A stretch of DNA of 49,716 nucleotides from positions 1-49,716 of the forward strand of contig JAAYEC010000054.1 of NCBI GenBank assembly GCA_012728915.1. Reading direction: 5' to 3'. Positions 38,161 to 45,653 of the stretch are shown one piece after another. Each line of letters begins with the position of its first letter. Position 1 is the first letter of the stretch. The position numbers and the translations under genes were made by a program. This stretch comes from Deltaproteobacteria bacterium (lineage in GTDB: Bacteria > Desulfobacterota > Syntrophia > Syntrophales > UBA2192). The notes beneath the pieces were generated by a model. It was not told the DNA's origin. It was given only the letters and a program-made list of their open reading frames with translations, and made no database searches.

Positions 38161-38357
38161 GGTTCATCTCTCGCGCCGGTCCCATCACGCCGGCCGCGGG
38201 CCACCATACCACAGAAGACGGGCGGATTAAAACGGTGAAATGGAAAAGGCTTACGCATTTCAGGCGGCAGGAGGGAGAAGGAAGACCACGGTGGAACGAT
38301 CGGGAGCGCGCCTTCAGGCTTCGGAAATAAGGAGACGAGAAGCGGGACAATTCGTTG

Positions 38358-38385
38358 TTGACTCTTTCGGATGAAGTTCTATAAT
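38358..38385 (+). promoter_or_regulatory. Promoter of the toxin-antitoxin pair
   Basis: TTGACT (38358-38363), 16-base spacer and a perfect TATAAT (38380-38385), the best -10 element of the window, about 30 bases before the antitoxin ATG. Confidence 0.75.
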
Positions 38386-38393
38386 GGAGCCAT

Positions 38394-38405
38394 CCTGGAA
38401 CCAGG
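38394..38405. promoter_or_regulatory. Palindrome CCTGGAACCAGG, possible TA operator
   Basis: A perfect 12-base palindrome lies between the -10 element and the start codon and overlaps the antitoxin ribosome binding site (AGGAGG). Its place suits autoregulation by the ribbon-helix-helix antitoxin or the TA complex. Confidence 0.45.
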
Positions 38406-38413
38406 AGGCGCTT

Positions 38414-38659
38414 ATGCCAGTCAATTTGTCCATAAAAAACGTGCCGGATCGGATTGCCGACAGGCTTCGGAAAAGGGCATCAAGGCATCATCGCTCCCTG
38501 CAGGGAGAGCTCCTGGCCATCCTCGAGGAAAGCGTGGCAGAAGAAAAACTTTTTACGGCGGAAGAATTTCTGGTCGAAGTCAGGAAGTCGGGTCTGAAGA
38601 CGCCCGCCGAGGCCGTCCGCATGGTCCGGGAGGATCGGGATGACCGCTCGCGTCGTTGA
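38414..38659 (+). CDS. FitA-like ribbon-helix-helix antitoxin
   Basis: 81 aa. The N-terminal LSIKNVPDRIADRLRKRASRHHRSLQGELLAILEE is the FitA/Arc-type ribbon-helix-helix DNA-binding domain, and the C-terminal part (about 40-81) would neutralise the toxin. ATG 38414 follows AGGAGG; an open frame extends further upstream across the palindrome. The 3' end overlaps the toxin start by 20 bases. Confidence 0.88.
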   Translation: MPVNLSIKNVPDRIADRLRKRASRHHRSLQGELLAILEESVAEEKLFTAEEFLVEVRKSGLKTPAEAVRMVREDRDDRSRR

Positions 38660-39035
38660 TGCCTCGGCCCTGGGAGCGCTCGTTTTCGGAGAACCGGCTG
38701 CCGATGCAATAGCTGAGCGCCTGGGCAGCTCTGCCCTCGCGGCGCCTGCCCTCATCCGTTACGAACTGGCCAATGTCTGCCTGAAGAAGATCAAGACCCA
38801 TCCCTCCCTGGAGGGGAAACTGCTCGCGGCGTTTGAACTCGGCTCCCGGATTGCCATGCAAATCACCGACGTCGATCATTACGAAGCCATTCAACTTGCT
38901 CAGTCGGCCGGCCTGTCCACCTACGATGCAAGTTACCTGTGGCTGGCACAGAGGCTCAAGGCCGAACTGATCACCCTGGACAAAAAGATGAAAGAGGCGG
39001 CAGCCAGGATTGACGTCGTCGTCCCTGAGATCTGA
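38640..39035 (+). CDS. VapC/FitB-type PIN-domain toxin
   Basis: 131 aa PIN ribonuclease. Acidic active-site residues are visible in VVDASALGALVFGE, YELANVCLKK, LSTYDASYLWLAQRL and LITLDKKM. VapC toxins cut tRNA or rRNA when freed from the antitoxin. Overlap of 20 bases with the antitoxin gene is typical. The pair stands between LPS glycosyltransferase genes. Confidence 0.9.
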   Translation: MTARVVDASALGALVFGEPAADAIAERLGSSALAAPALIRYELANVCLKKIKTHPSLEGKLLAAFELGSRIAMQITDVDHYEAIQLAQSAGLSTYDASYLWLAQRLKAELITLDKKMKEAAARIDVVVPEI

Positions 39036-39072
39036 CGCAGCCGCGCATTCACCCGGCTGTCCGAGCCAACCG

Positions 39073-40209
39073 ATGAAGGAACGGAAAAAAATCGCCGTCG
39101 TGATCCCCAGGTTCGGCCTCGTGGGCGGCGCTGAGAATTTCGCGGCAGAGCTGACGGCCCGAACGGCGACAGACCCCCGCTTCGATGTCCATGTCTTCGC
39201 CAACCGCTGGCGCGGGGCCGTGCCGGGCATCACGTTTCACCGCGTCCCGATCATCCGGTTTCCCCGCACCCTCATCACCCCGAGCTTTGCCTGGTTCGCA
39301 AACCACGCCATCGCGCGGGAGGGCGCCGACCTCATCCACACCCACGACCGGATTTGCGAGGCGGATCTCTTCACCATGCACGGTATCCCCCATCGGCTCT
39401 GGGTCCTCGACGTGCGAAGGAAGCGCATGAGCCTTTTCGACCGGGCCACCTGCGTGGTGGAGGCCCGGCTCGTTGCGAATCCGCGCTGCCGGAGGTTCCT
39501 CGCCGTCTCGTCGATCACAAAGGAAAAATTCATCGGCGAGTACGGCGTCGAGGAGGCCCGCGTGCTCGTCCTTCCGCCGGGAACGGACGTTTCGCGTTTC
39601 TCCGGGATCGACCGGGAACGAAACCGGGCCGCAATCCGGCGGTCGCTCGGTATCGACGATTCGACGCCGATCCTTCTTTTCGTGTCCATGAACTTCGAGG
39701 TGAAGGGCCTCGATTACGTCATGCGGGGGCTCGCCGAACTGAAGCGAAGGCAGCCGCCGGCGATGCCGGTCCTCTACGTCGTCGGGCGCGGCAACGAGGG
39801 ACACTACCGGCGAATGGCGGAGGAGCTGGGGATCGGCCGGCACACCCGCTTCTCGGGGGTCACGGGCCGGGAGCAGCTCGACGCGATCTACAGGGGAAGC
39901 GATTTCTTCGCCATGCTGTCACGCTTCGACACCTTCGGCATGGCGGCGCTTGATGCCATGGCGGCCTCGCTGCCTGTCGTGCTCAGCGGCAACGTGGGGG
40001 CGAAGGATCTCGTGCTCGACGGGGTCAACGGGTTCGTCGCCGGCGACCCCGCCGACGCGAAGGCCGTGGCAGAGAGATTCGTCCGGCTTCTCGACCCCGA
40101 AATCAGGCGCAGGATGGGACAGGAGGCCTTCCGGACGGCAGGCGGGCAGAGCTGGGACGAGATCGCCCGAAGACAGATCGAGATCTACGAGGGGCTCCTC
40201 GCGATCTGA
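39073..40209 (+). CDS. Family 4 glycosyltransferase
   Basis: 378 aa GT-B enzyme. KIAVVIPRFGLVGGAENFAAEL is the N-terminal acceptor domain; FVSMNFEVKGLDYVMRGLAELK and SDFFAMLSRFDTFGMAALDAMAASLPVVLS, with the E-X7-E-like pattern replaced by D-rich loop, form the donor site. It resembles WaaG/RfaG-like core glucosyltransferases. ATG 39073 was chosen at the start of the fold; upstream codons overlap the toxin gene. Little evidence for the exact sugar. Confidence 0.88.
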   Translation: MKERKKIAVVIPRFGLVGGAENFAAELTARTATDPRFDVHVFANRWRGAVPGITFHRVPIIRFPRTLITPSFAWFANHAIAREGADLIHTHDRICEADLFTMHGIPHRLWVLDVRRKRMSLFDRATCVVEARLVANPRCRRFLAVSSITKEKFIGEYGVEEARVLVLPPGTDVSRFSGIDRERNRAAIRRSLGIDDSTPILLFVSMNFEVKGLDYVMRGLAELKRRQPPAMPVLYVVGRGNEGHYRRMAEELGIGRHTRFSGVTGREQLDAIYRGSDFFAMLSRFDTFGMAALDAMAASLPVVLSGNVGAKDLVLDGVNGFVAGDPADAKAVAERFVRLLDPEIRRRMGQEAFRTAGGQSWDEIARRQIEIYEGLLAI

Positions 40210-40444
40210 CAGTCCACCGGGGCGGCCCTGACCCGCGCCGTCTTTTACCCCGGCCTGCATTGGCTCCCCAAGGCTTCCCCCGAGCCGTCGAATCTCCCGG
40301 TTTCCGCCCGCTTGCGGGGACCTCGCGCGCCGGGCTGAGAAGCGCCTGCGCAAACACCGGCTCAGCTGCCTCAACGCCAGACAAACCCCCGAAATCATAT
40401 GCTTTTCACCGGCTATCGCCATGCAACCCATGAAACGTTTTTTC

Positions 40445-40473
40445 TTGACTTGACACCCCCCGTGGGCTACCCT
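40445..40473 (+). promoter_or_regulatory. Promoter of the polysaccharide cluster
   Basis: TTGACT (40445-40450), 17-base spacer, TACCCT (40468-40473), about 140 bases upstream of the aminotransferase gene in the 403-base gap 40210-40612. No ops/JUMPstart element is seen. Confidence 0.5.
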
Positions 40474-40499
40474 TCATCCCTGTCAAATGCAGTATTTAC

Positions 40500-40566
40500 A
40501 GCCCCTTCGGACGCACGAAGGGGCTCAATGCATACGGCTGCCGCATTTTTTTCATCGATGAGGGAA
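40500..40566 (+). promoter_or_regulatory. Leader hairpins, possible attenuator
   Basis: A perfect 10-bp hairpin, AGCCCCTTCG (40500-40509) with CGAAGGGGCT (40516-40525), is followed by a smaller AATGC/GCATT stem and a run of T (to about 40555). The second hairpin with its T run has terminator form. Together they could control read-through into the cluster. No anti-terminator stem was worked out. Confidence 0.45.
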
Positions 40567-40612
40567 TCGAGGAAGCGGAGCTGTATAAAAAATCCAGGAA
40601 GGAAGGCTTTTC

Positions 40613-41785
40613 ATGGAATTCATCGACCTGGCTTCACAGCAAATGCGGATTCGCGAAAGGATTACCCGGGGCATCGAAGCCGTATTGAACCACGGCCAGT
40701 ACATCATGGGCCCCGAGATTGCGGCCCTCGAGGAGGAACTGGCCCGCTACGTGGGCGCAAGGCATGCGATTTCCTGCGCCTCGGGGACGGATGCCCTGCT
40801 CATGGCGCTGATGGCCCGCGGCATCGGACCGGGGGATGCCGTGCTGACGACCCCCTTCACATTTGTCGCTACGGCGGAAGTCATCAGCCTCGCGGGCGCC
40901 ACCCCCGTCTTCGTCGATATCGACCCAAAGACCTACAACATCGACCCGGACAGGCTCGAACAGTGCATCGCGGCCCTCCGCGGCGGCGGTGCCGGGCCCA
41001 GCGCGCTGCCGCGCATCGACGGGCTCAACGCCCTCACGCCGAAGGCCGTCATCACCGTCGATCTCTTCGGCCTGCCCGCCGATTACAGTCGCCTGGAGAG
41101 CATTGCCACGCGCGAGGGGATGTTCCTGATCGAGGACGCCGCCCAGTCCTTCGGGGCCGAGCACAACGGCCGGAAGGCCTGCGCATTCGGGGACATCGCC
41201 TGCACGTCCTTCTTCCCGGCCAAGCCCCTCGGCTGCTACGGCGACGGGGGCATGTGCTTCTGCAACGACAACGGCATGGCGGAAATTCTCCGCTCCATCC
41301 GCCTGCACGGTAAGGGCTCCCACAAGTACGAGAACGTCCGCATCGGCATCAACGGGCGTCTGGACACGATCCAGGCGGCCATCCTCCTGGCGAAGTTCAG
41401 CCTCTTCGAGGAGGAAGTCCATCTCCGCCAGGCCGTCGCCGGACGCTACAACGAGAAACTGCGCGCCTGCCGGGACCTGGTGACGCCCGTTGTCCCGGAC
41501 GGATATCAAAGTGTCTGGGCCCAATACTCGCTGCTGGCGCGGGACGAGGCCCAACGGGATGCCATCATGAAGAAAATGCAGGCCGCGGGCATCCCGACGG
41601 TCATCTACTATCCCCGGCCGCTGCACCTGCAGGGCGCGTTCTCCTTCCTCGGCTACCGTGCGGGGGATTTCCCCGTGAGCGAGGACTGCGCGAGGCGTAT
41701 CTTCAGCCTCCCCATGCACCCTTACCTCGGCGAGACGGACCAGGACCGGATCGTGGCCGCCCTGCTCGAGGCCATAGGCACCTGA
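40613..41785 (+). CDS. DegT/DnrJ/EryC1 aminotransferase, WlbC/WbpE-like
   Basis: 390 aa PLP aminotransferase of the sugar type. EFIDLASQQMRIRERI starts the fold; ASGTDALLMALMA, TPFTFVATAEVI, VDLFGLPADY, LIEDAAQSFGAEHNG and SFFPAKPLGCYGDGG (PLP lysine) are diagnostic. With the fused dehydrogenase-acetyltransferase next door it would aminate the 3-keto intermediate of UDP-2-acetamido-2-deoxyglucuronate, as WbpE/WlbC do. The pairing is inferred from the order of genes. It has an AAGGAAGG ribosome binding site. Confidence 0.9.
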   Translation: MEFIDLASQQMRIRERITRGIEAVLNHGQYIMGPEIAALEEELARYVGARHAISCASGTDALLMALMARGIGPGDAVLTTPFTFVATAEVISLAGATPVFVDIDPKTYNIDPDRLEQCIAALRGGGAGPSALPRIDGLNALTPKAVITVDLFGLPADYSRLESIATREGMFLIEDAAQSFGAEHNGRKACAFGDIACTSFFPAKPLGCYGDGGMCFCNDNGMAEILRSIRLHGKGSHKYENVRIGINGRLDTIQAAILLAKFSLFEEEVHLRQAVAGRYNEKLRACRDLVTPVVPDGYQSVWAQYSLLARDEAQRDAIMKKMQAAGIPTVIYYPRPLHLQGAFSFLGYRAGDFPVSEDCARRIFSLPMHPYLGETDQDRIVAALLEAIGT

Positions 41786-41810
41786 TTGAATCAGCTCTGA
41801 AGGAGACGCA

Positions 41811-43427
41811 ATGTCCGGAGACACTCCCATGAACAAAGAGAGCATGCCAAAAGTCGCCGTGATCGGCGCCGGGGCCTGGGGCCGCAACCTCGTGCGGAAC
41901 TACCACCAGCTGGGCGCGTTGACGAGGGTCTGCGACGCCGACGGGGCGGTGCTCGCCCAGCTCGAGAAGCAGTACCCCCTGGCCCGGCCCTGCCTGGCCT
42001 ACGCCGACGTGCTGTCCGACCCCGCCGTCCAGGGCATCGTGATCTCGACGCCCGCGGAGACCCACTTCGGCCTGGCACGGGAGGCCCTGCTCGCCGGAAA
42101 GCACGTCTACGTCGAAAAACCGCTCTCCTTAAGCGACCGCGAAGGCGAGGAACTGATCGGGCTGGCTGAGGCAAAAGGGCTGACCCTCATGGTCGGTCAC
42201 CTGCTGCAGTACCACCCCGTCTTCGTGCGGCTCAAGGAGCTGGCCGTCTCGGGATGCCTGGGTCGCATCAACTACATCTACTCCCACCGCCTCAACCTCG
42301 GAAAGATCCGCCGCGAGGAAAACGCCCTGTGGTCCTTCGCCCCCCATGACATCTCCATGATCCTCGCGCTGACCGGCGAGGAACCCGAGAGCGTTCAGGC
42401 GACGGGCGGAAACTACCTGCACCACCGGATCGCCGACGTGACCACGACGCACCTCAATTTCCCCTCGGGGATCAAGGCACACGTCTTCGTCTCGTGGCTG
42501 CACCCCTTCAAGGACCAGAAACTCGTCGTTGTCGGCGATCGCAAGATGGCCGTCTTCGACGACACGATGCCCTGGTCTGAAAAGCTCCTGCTCTATCACC
42601 ACGAGATCGTGTGGAGGAACAATGCCCCCGTTCCCGCCAGGGGCGAGCCGGAGCGGGTGGCCGGCATCCCCGAGCAGGAACCCCTGCGCCTGGAGTGCGA
42701 ACACTTCCTGCGCTGCATCGCCAACGGGACCCAGCCCGTCACAGACGGGCGGGAAGGGCTGCGTGTCCTGCGGATCCTCAATGCCAGCCAACAGTCCCTG
42801 AACACCGATGGCGCAAAAATCCCGCTGAAAGCATCCGCGCCCGGAGAAAAACCGAAGGGGGAAAATGCGCTGGCTTACTACGCGCACGACACAGCCGTCA
42901 TTGACAAGAACTGCGAAATCGGGGCGGGCACGAAGATCTGGCACTTCTCCCACGTGCTCACGGGAAGCCGCATCGGCGAGAACTGCAACATCGGCCAGAA
43001 CGTGGTCATCGGGCCTGACGTGACGATCGGCAGGGGGTGCAAGATCCAGAACAACGTGAGCGTCTACAAGGGTGTCACCCTCGAGGACGGCGTCTTCTGC
43101 GGCCCCTCCATGGTCTTCACGAACATCATCAACCCCCGGGCGGAGATCTCCAAGATGGACCAGGTCCGCCCGACCCTGGTGAAGAAGGGCGCGACGATCG
43201 GCGCCAACGCGACGGTCGTCTGCGGGGTCACCATCGGGGCCTGCGCCTTCGTCGGCGCCGGCACTGTGATCACCAAGGACGTACTTGATCACGCACTGGT
43301 AGTAGGAAACCCGGCCCGACCGTCTGGTTGGATGTGTCGCTGCGGCGAAAAGCTCTCGAGGCGTCTCGCGTGTCCCGCGTGCGGGGCCTCTTATCGAAAA
43401 TCAGGTAACGGGCTGACCGTCAAATGA
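41811..43427 (+). CDS. Fused sugar dehydrogenase-N-acetyltransferase (WlbA-WlbB type)
   Basis: 538 aa. Residues about 12-340 are a Gfo/Idh/MocA oxidoreductase ([21 protein letters not shown] at 102-104; [10 protein letters not shown]). From about 355 to 500 a left-handed beta-helix acetyltransferase follows ([36 protein letters not shown]), like WlbB/WbpD. The end has a zinc-ribbon-like [20 protein letters not shown]. Such fusions would oxidise UDP-GlcNAcA at C3 and acetylate the 3-amino product, giving UDP-2,3-diacetamido-2,3-dideoxyglucuronate. No internal stop or frameshift is seen, so this is a real fusion. Stands 25 bases after the aminotransferase. Confidence 0.9.
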   Translation: MSGDTPMNKESMPKVAVIGAGAWGRNLVRNYHQLGALTRVCDADGAVLAQLEKQYPLARPCLAYADVLSDPAVQGIVISTPAETHFGLAREALLAGKHVYVEKPLSLSDREGEELIGLAEAKGLTLMVGHLLQYHPVFVRLKELAVSGCLGRINYIYSHRLNLGKIRREENALWSFAPHDISMILALTGEEPESVQATGGNYLHHRIADVTTTHLNFPSGIKAHVFVSWLHPFKDQKLVVVGDRKMAVFDDTMPWSEKLLLYHHEIVWRNNAPVPARGEPERVAGIPEQEPLRLECEHFLRCIANGTQPVTDGREGLRVLRILNASQQSLNTDGAKIPLKASAPGEKPKGENALAYYAHDTAVIDKNCEIGAGTKIWHFSHVLTGSRIGENCNIGQNVVIGPDVTIGRGCKIQNNVSVYKGVTLEDGVFCGPSMVFTNIINPRAEISKMDQVRPTLVKKGATIGANATVVCGVTIGACAFVGAGTVITKDVLDHALVVGNPARPSGWMCRCGEKLSRRLACPACGASYRKSGNGLTVK

Positions 43428-43483
43428 AGACGCGCCGCCCTACGGATTCCGCCATATAAGAAAACGGTCCCGAAAAGGAGATC

Positions 43484-44482
43484 ATGGCCATGGATATCAG
43501 AAGCGCGCGCATTCTCGTCATCGGCGGTGCAGGACTTATTGGTTCCCACGTCGTCGAAGCACTATTGAGAGAAGACGTCCGGGAAGTCATCGTTTATGAT
43601 AATTTTTGCAGGGGAACCCATGAAAACCTGGAAGCGGCTTTAAAGGACCCCCGTTGTCGAATCTACGAAATCGGCGGCGATATCCTGCAGACGGACATCC
43701 TGGACTCCGCCATGAAAGGCGCCGACGGCGTCGTCCACCTGGCGGCTCTTTGGCTGTTGCAATGCCACGAATATCCCCGCGCCGCCTTCGATGTCAACAT
43801 CCGCGGCACGTTCAACGTCTTGGAAGCCTGCGTGGCCAACCGGATCAAACGGCTGGTTTACTCGTCATCGGCCTCCGTCTACGGCGACGCGCTCACGGAC
43901 ACCATGACGGAAGATCACCCCTACAACAATTGGACGTTCTACGGCGCGACCAAGATCGCCGGGGAACACATGTTCAAGGCCTACCACCGGCGATACGGAT
44001 TGAAAGGCGTGGGACTCCGTTACATGAACGTCTACGGCGCCCGCCAGGATTACCGGGGCACCTATATCGCCGTGATGATGAAAATTCTCGACAACCTGGA
44101 TAAAGGCCTTCCGCCTGTCGTTTACGGGGACGGCAATCAGGCATACGACTTCATCTACGTCAGCGACGTCGGCCGGGCAAACGTCTGCGCCCTGAAAAGC
44201 GACATCCCCTTCGGCTTCTACAACATCGGCAGGGGCGTCAGGACATCCATCAAGGAGTTGACGGAGATCATCCTCAAGATAACCGGATCGAGACTTCCGA
44301 TCCAGTACGAATCGGCGGGTCTGACCTTCGTGACCAATCGCGTGGGAGATCCGAAGGCGGCCCAGCGGGACCTCGGATTTACCTGGACCATTGATCTCGA
44401 AGAGGGGATGCGCCGCCTCATCGAATGGCGCAAGAACAACATGGTGGCGGTGGAGACCAGGAGGAACCTGACACAACGCTGA
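43484..44482 (+). CDS. NAD-dependent sugar epimerase/dehydratase
   Basis: 332 aa extended SDR. Nucleotide motif VIGGAGLIGSHVVEAL, catalytic YSSSASVYGD and Tyr-Lys pair in TFYGATKIAGEHMF, then LRYMNVYGARQDYRGTY and VYGDGNQAYDFIYVSDV. It changes or dehydrates a nucleotide sugar (4-epimerase and 4,6-dehydratase are both possible). First gene of the part of the cluster with lower GC content. An AAGGAGATC ribosome binding site precedes ATG 43484. Confidence 0.88.
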   Translation: MAMDIRSARILVIGGAGLIGSHVVEALLREDVREVIVYDNFCRGTHENLEAALKDPRCRIYEIGGDILQTDILDSAMKGADGVVHLAALWLLQCHEYPRAAFDVNIRGTFNVLEACVANRIKRLVYSSSASVYGDALTDTMTEDHPYNNWTFYGATKIAGEHMFKAYHRRYGLKGVGLRYMNVYGARQDYRGTYIAVMMKILDNLDKGLPPVVYGDGNQAYDFIYVSDVGRANVCALKSDIPFGFYNIGRGVRTSIKELTEIILKITGSRLPIQYESAGLTFVTNRVGDPKAAQRDLGFTWTIDLEEGMRRLIEWRKNNMVAVETRRNLTQR

Positions 44483-44490
44483 TCATCGGC

Positions 44491-44510
44491 GGGCCGGGAG
44501 ATCCCGGGCC
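44491..44510. other. Near-perfect hairpin before the second aminotransferase gene
   Basis: GGGCCGGGA and TCCCGGGCC (44491-44510) form a stem with a bulge. It lies in the 60-base gap between the epimerase and aminotransferase genes; it could stabilise or process the transcript. No T tract follows. Confidence 0.35.
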
Positions 44511-44542
44511 TACTTCCCGACAGGAATCGAGAGGGGAACAAG

Positions 44543-45649
44543 ATGAATAAAATCCCGTTGATCAAGCCCTTCATGACCCAGGAGATCAAGAATAAGGTGT
44601 GCGAAGTCCTGGAGGGCGGATTCCTGACCGAAGGGTCGGTGACGAGGGAATTCGAAGCGGCCGTCCGCGACTATGTCGGCTGCAAATATGCCATCGCCGT
44701 GACCTCCTGTACGACGGGACTGGAAATGGCACTGCGCATTCTGGGCATCGGCCCCGGCGATGAAGTCATCGTCCCCGATTACACCTATCCGGCGACCGCC
44801 GATGTGGTGGCGATTGTGGGTGCCACCATAGTTATCGTCGATGTCTCACCCCGAACGATGCTCATCGACTATGACGCTATAGAATCGGCCATCACCGAAA
44901 AGACAAAGGTGGTCATCCCCGTGTCCCTCTTCGGCAACCCCCTCAACTGGGATCGTCTACATGACATTAAGGCGAAGCACGGCCTCTTCATGATCGAAGA
45001 TGCAGCCTGTTCCCTCGGGGCGGAATACAAAGGGATAAAGGTCGGCAATTTGGCCGATATCTCGGTCTTCAGCCACCACCCCCGCAAATTTATCACCACC
45101 GGTGAAGGCGGTACGATCACCACAGACAATGACGAATGGGCCGCATGGATGGAATCCTACAAACACTTCGGCATGGGCGTATCGCCCAGCCGGGAAGGCA
45201 CCGTTTTTACCCGCATCGGCACAAACTACAAATTGAGCAATATCCTTGCTGCTGTGGGCCTTGGCCAGATGCGGCATATCGATGAGTTACTCCGAAAACG
45301 GCGCGAACTGGCAGAGTTCTATACACAAATGCTTTTCAGAACAGCAGGTGTACAAATGCCGCAAACCACGGCCGACGGAAAGCATTCCTACCAGTCCTTT
45401 TGCATCCTCGTCGAAAACCGCAACAACATAATGAATAAGATGCGGGAAAGCGGCATCGAAGTCCAAATCGGCACCTATTCCCTCCACATGCACCCGGCCT
45501 TCGCTGCTTCAGATAGGGTCCGCCACCGCGGTTCTTTCGAGGGCAGCCGTTCCGCCTTTGATCACTGCCTGACCCTGCCGCTATACCACGAGTTGGAAGA
45601 AAACGATCAGCGGGCGGTGGTTGACGAGATGGTACGAGCTATGAGCTAA
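44543..45649 (+). CDS. DegT/DnrJ/EryC1 aminotransferase (second copy type)
   Basis: 368 aa. IPLIKPFMTQEIKNKVCEVLEGGFLTEGS, SCTTGLEMALRILGIGPGDEVIVPDYTYPAT, MIEDAACSLGAEYKGIKVG and SVFSHHPRKFITTGEGG with the PLP lysine (K at HPRK) are typical. It differs from the gene at 40.6 kb in sequence and codon use, so it is not a recent duplicate. Product would be an amino sugar; a 4-amino sugar is a reasonable guess because a NeuD/PglD-like acyltransferase is downstream. The asparagine synthase gene begins 4 bases after its stop. Confidence 0.88.
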   Translation: MNKIPLIKPFMTQEIKNKVCEVLEGGFLTEGSVTREFEAAVRDYVGCKYAIAVTSCTTGLEMALRILGIGPGDEVIVPDYTYPATADVVAIVGATIVIVDVSPRTMLIDYDAIESAITEKTKVVIPVSLFGNPLNWDRLHDIKAKHGLFMIEDAACSLGAEYKGIKVGNLADISVFSHHPRKFITTGEGGTITTDNDEWAAWMESYKHFGMGVSPSREGTVFTRIGTNYKLSNILAAVGLGQMRHIDELLRKRRELAEFYTQMLFRTAGVQMPQTTADGKHSYQSFCILVENRNNIMNKMRESGIEVQIGTYSLHMHPAFAASDRVRHRGSFEGSRSAFDHCLTLPLYHELEENDQRAVVDEMVRAMS

Positions 45650-45653
45650 CCCC

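Noticed and set aside
40210-40612. JUMPstart/ops element before the polysaccharide cluster
   Set aside because: No GGCGGTAG-like sequence is found in the gap.
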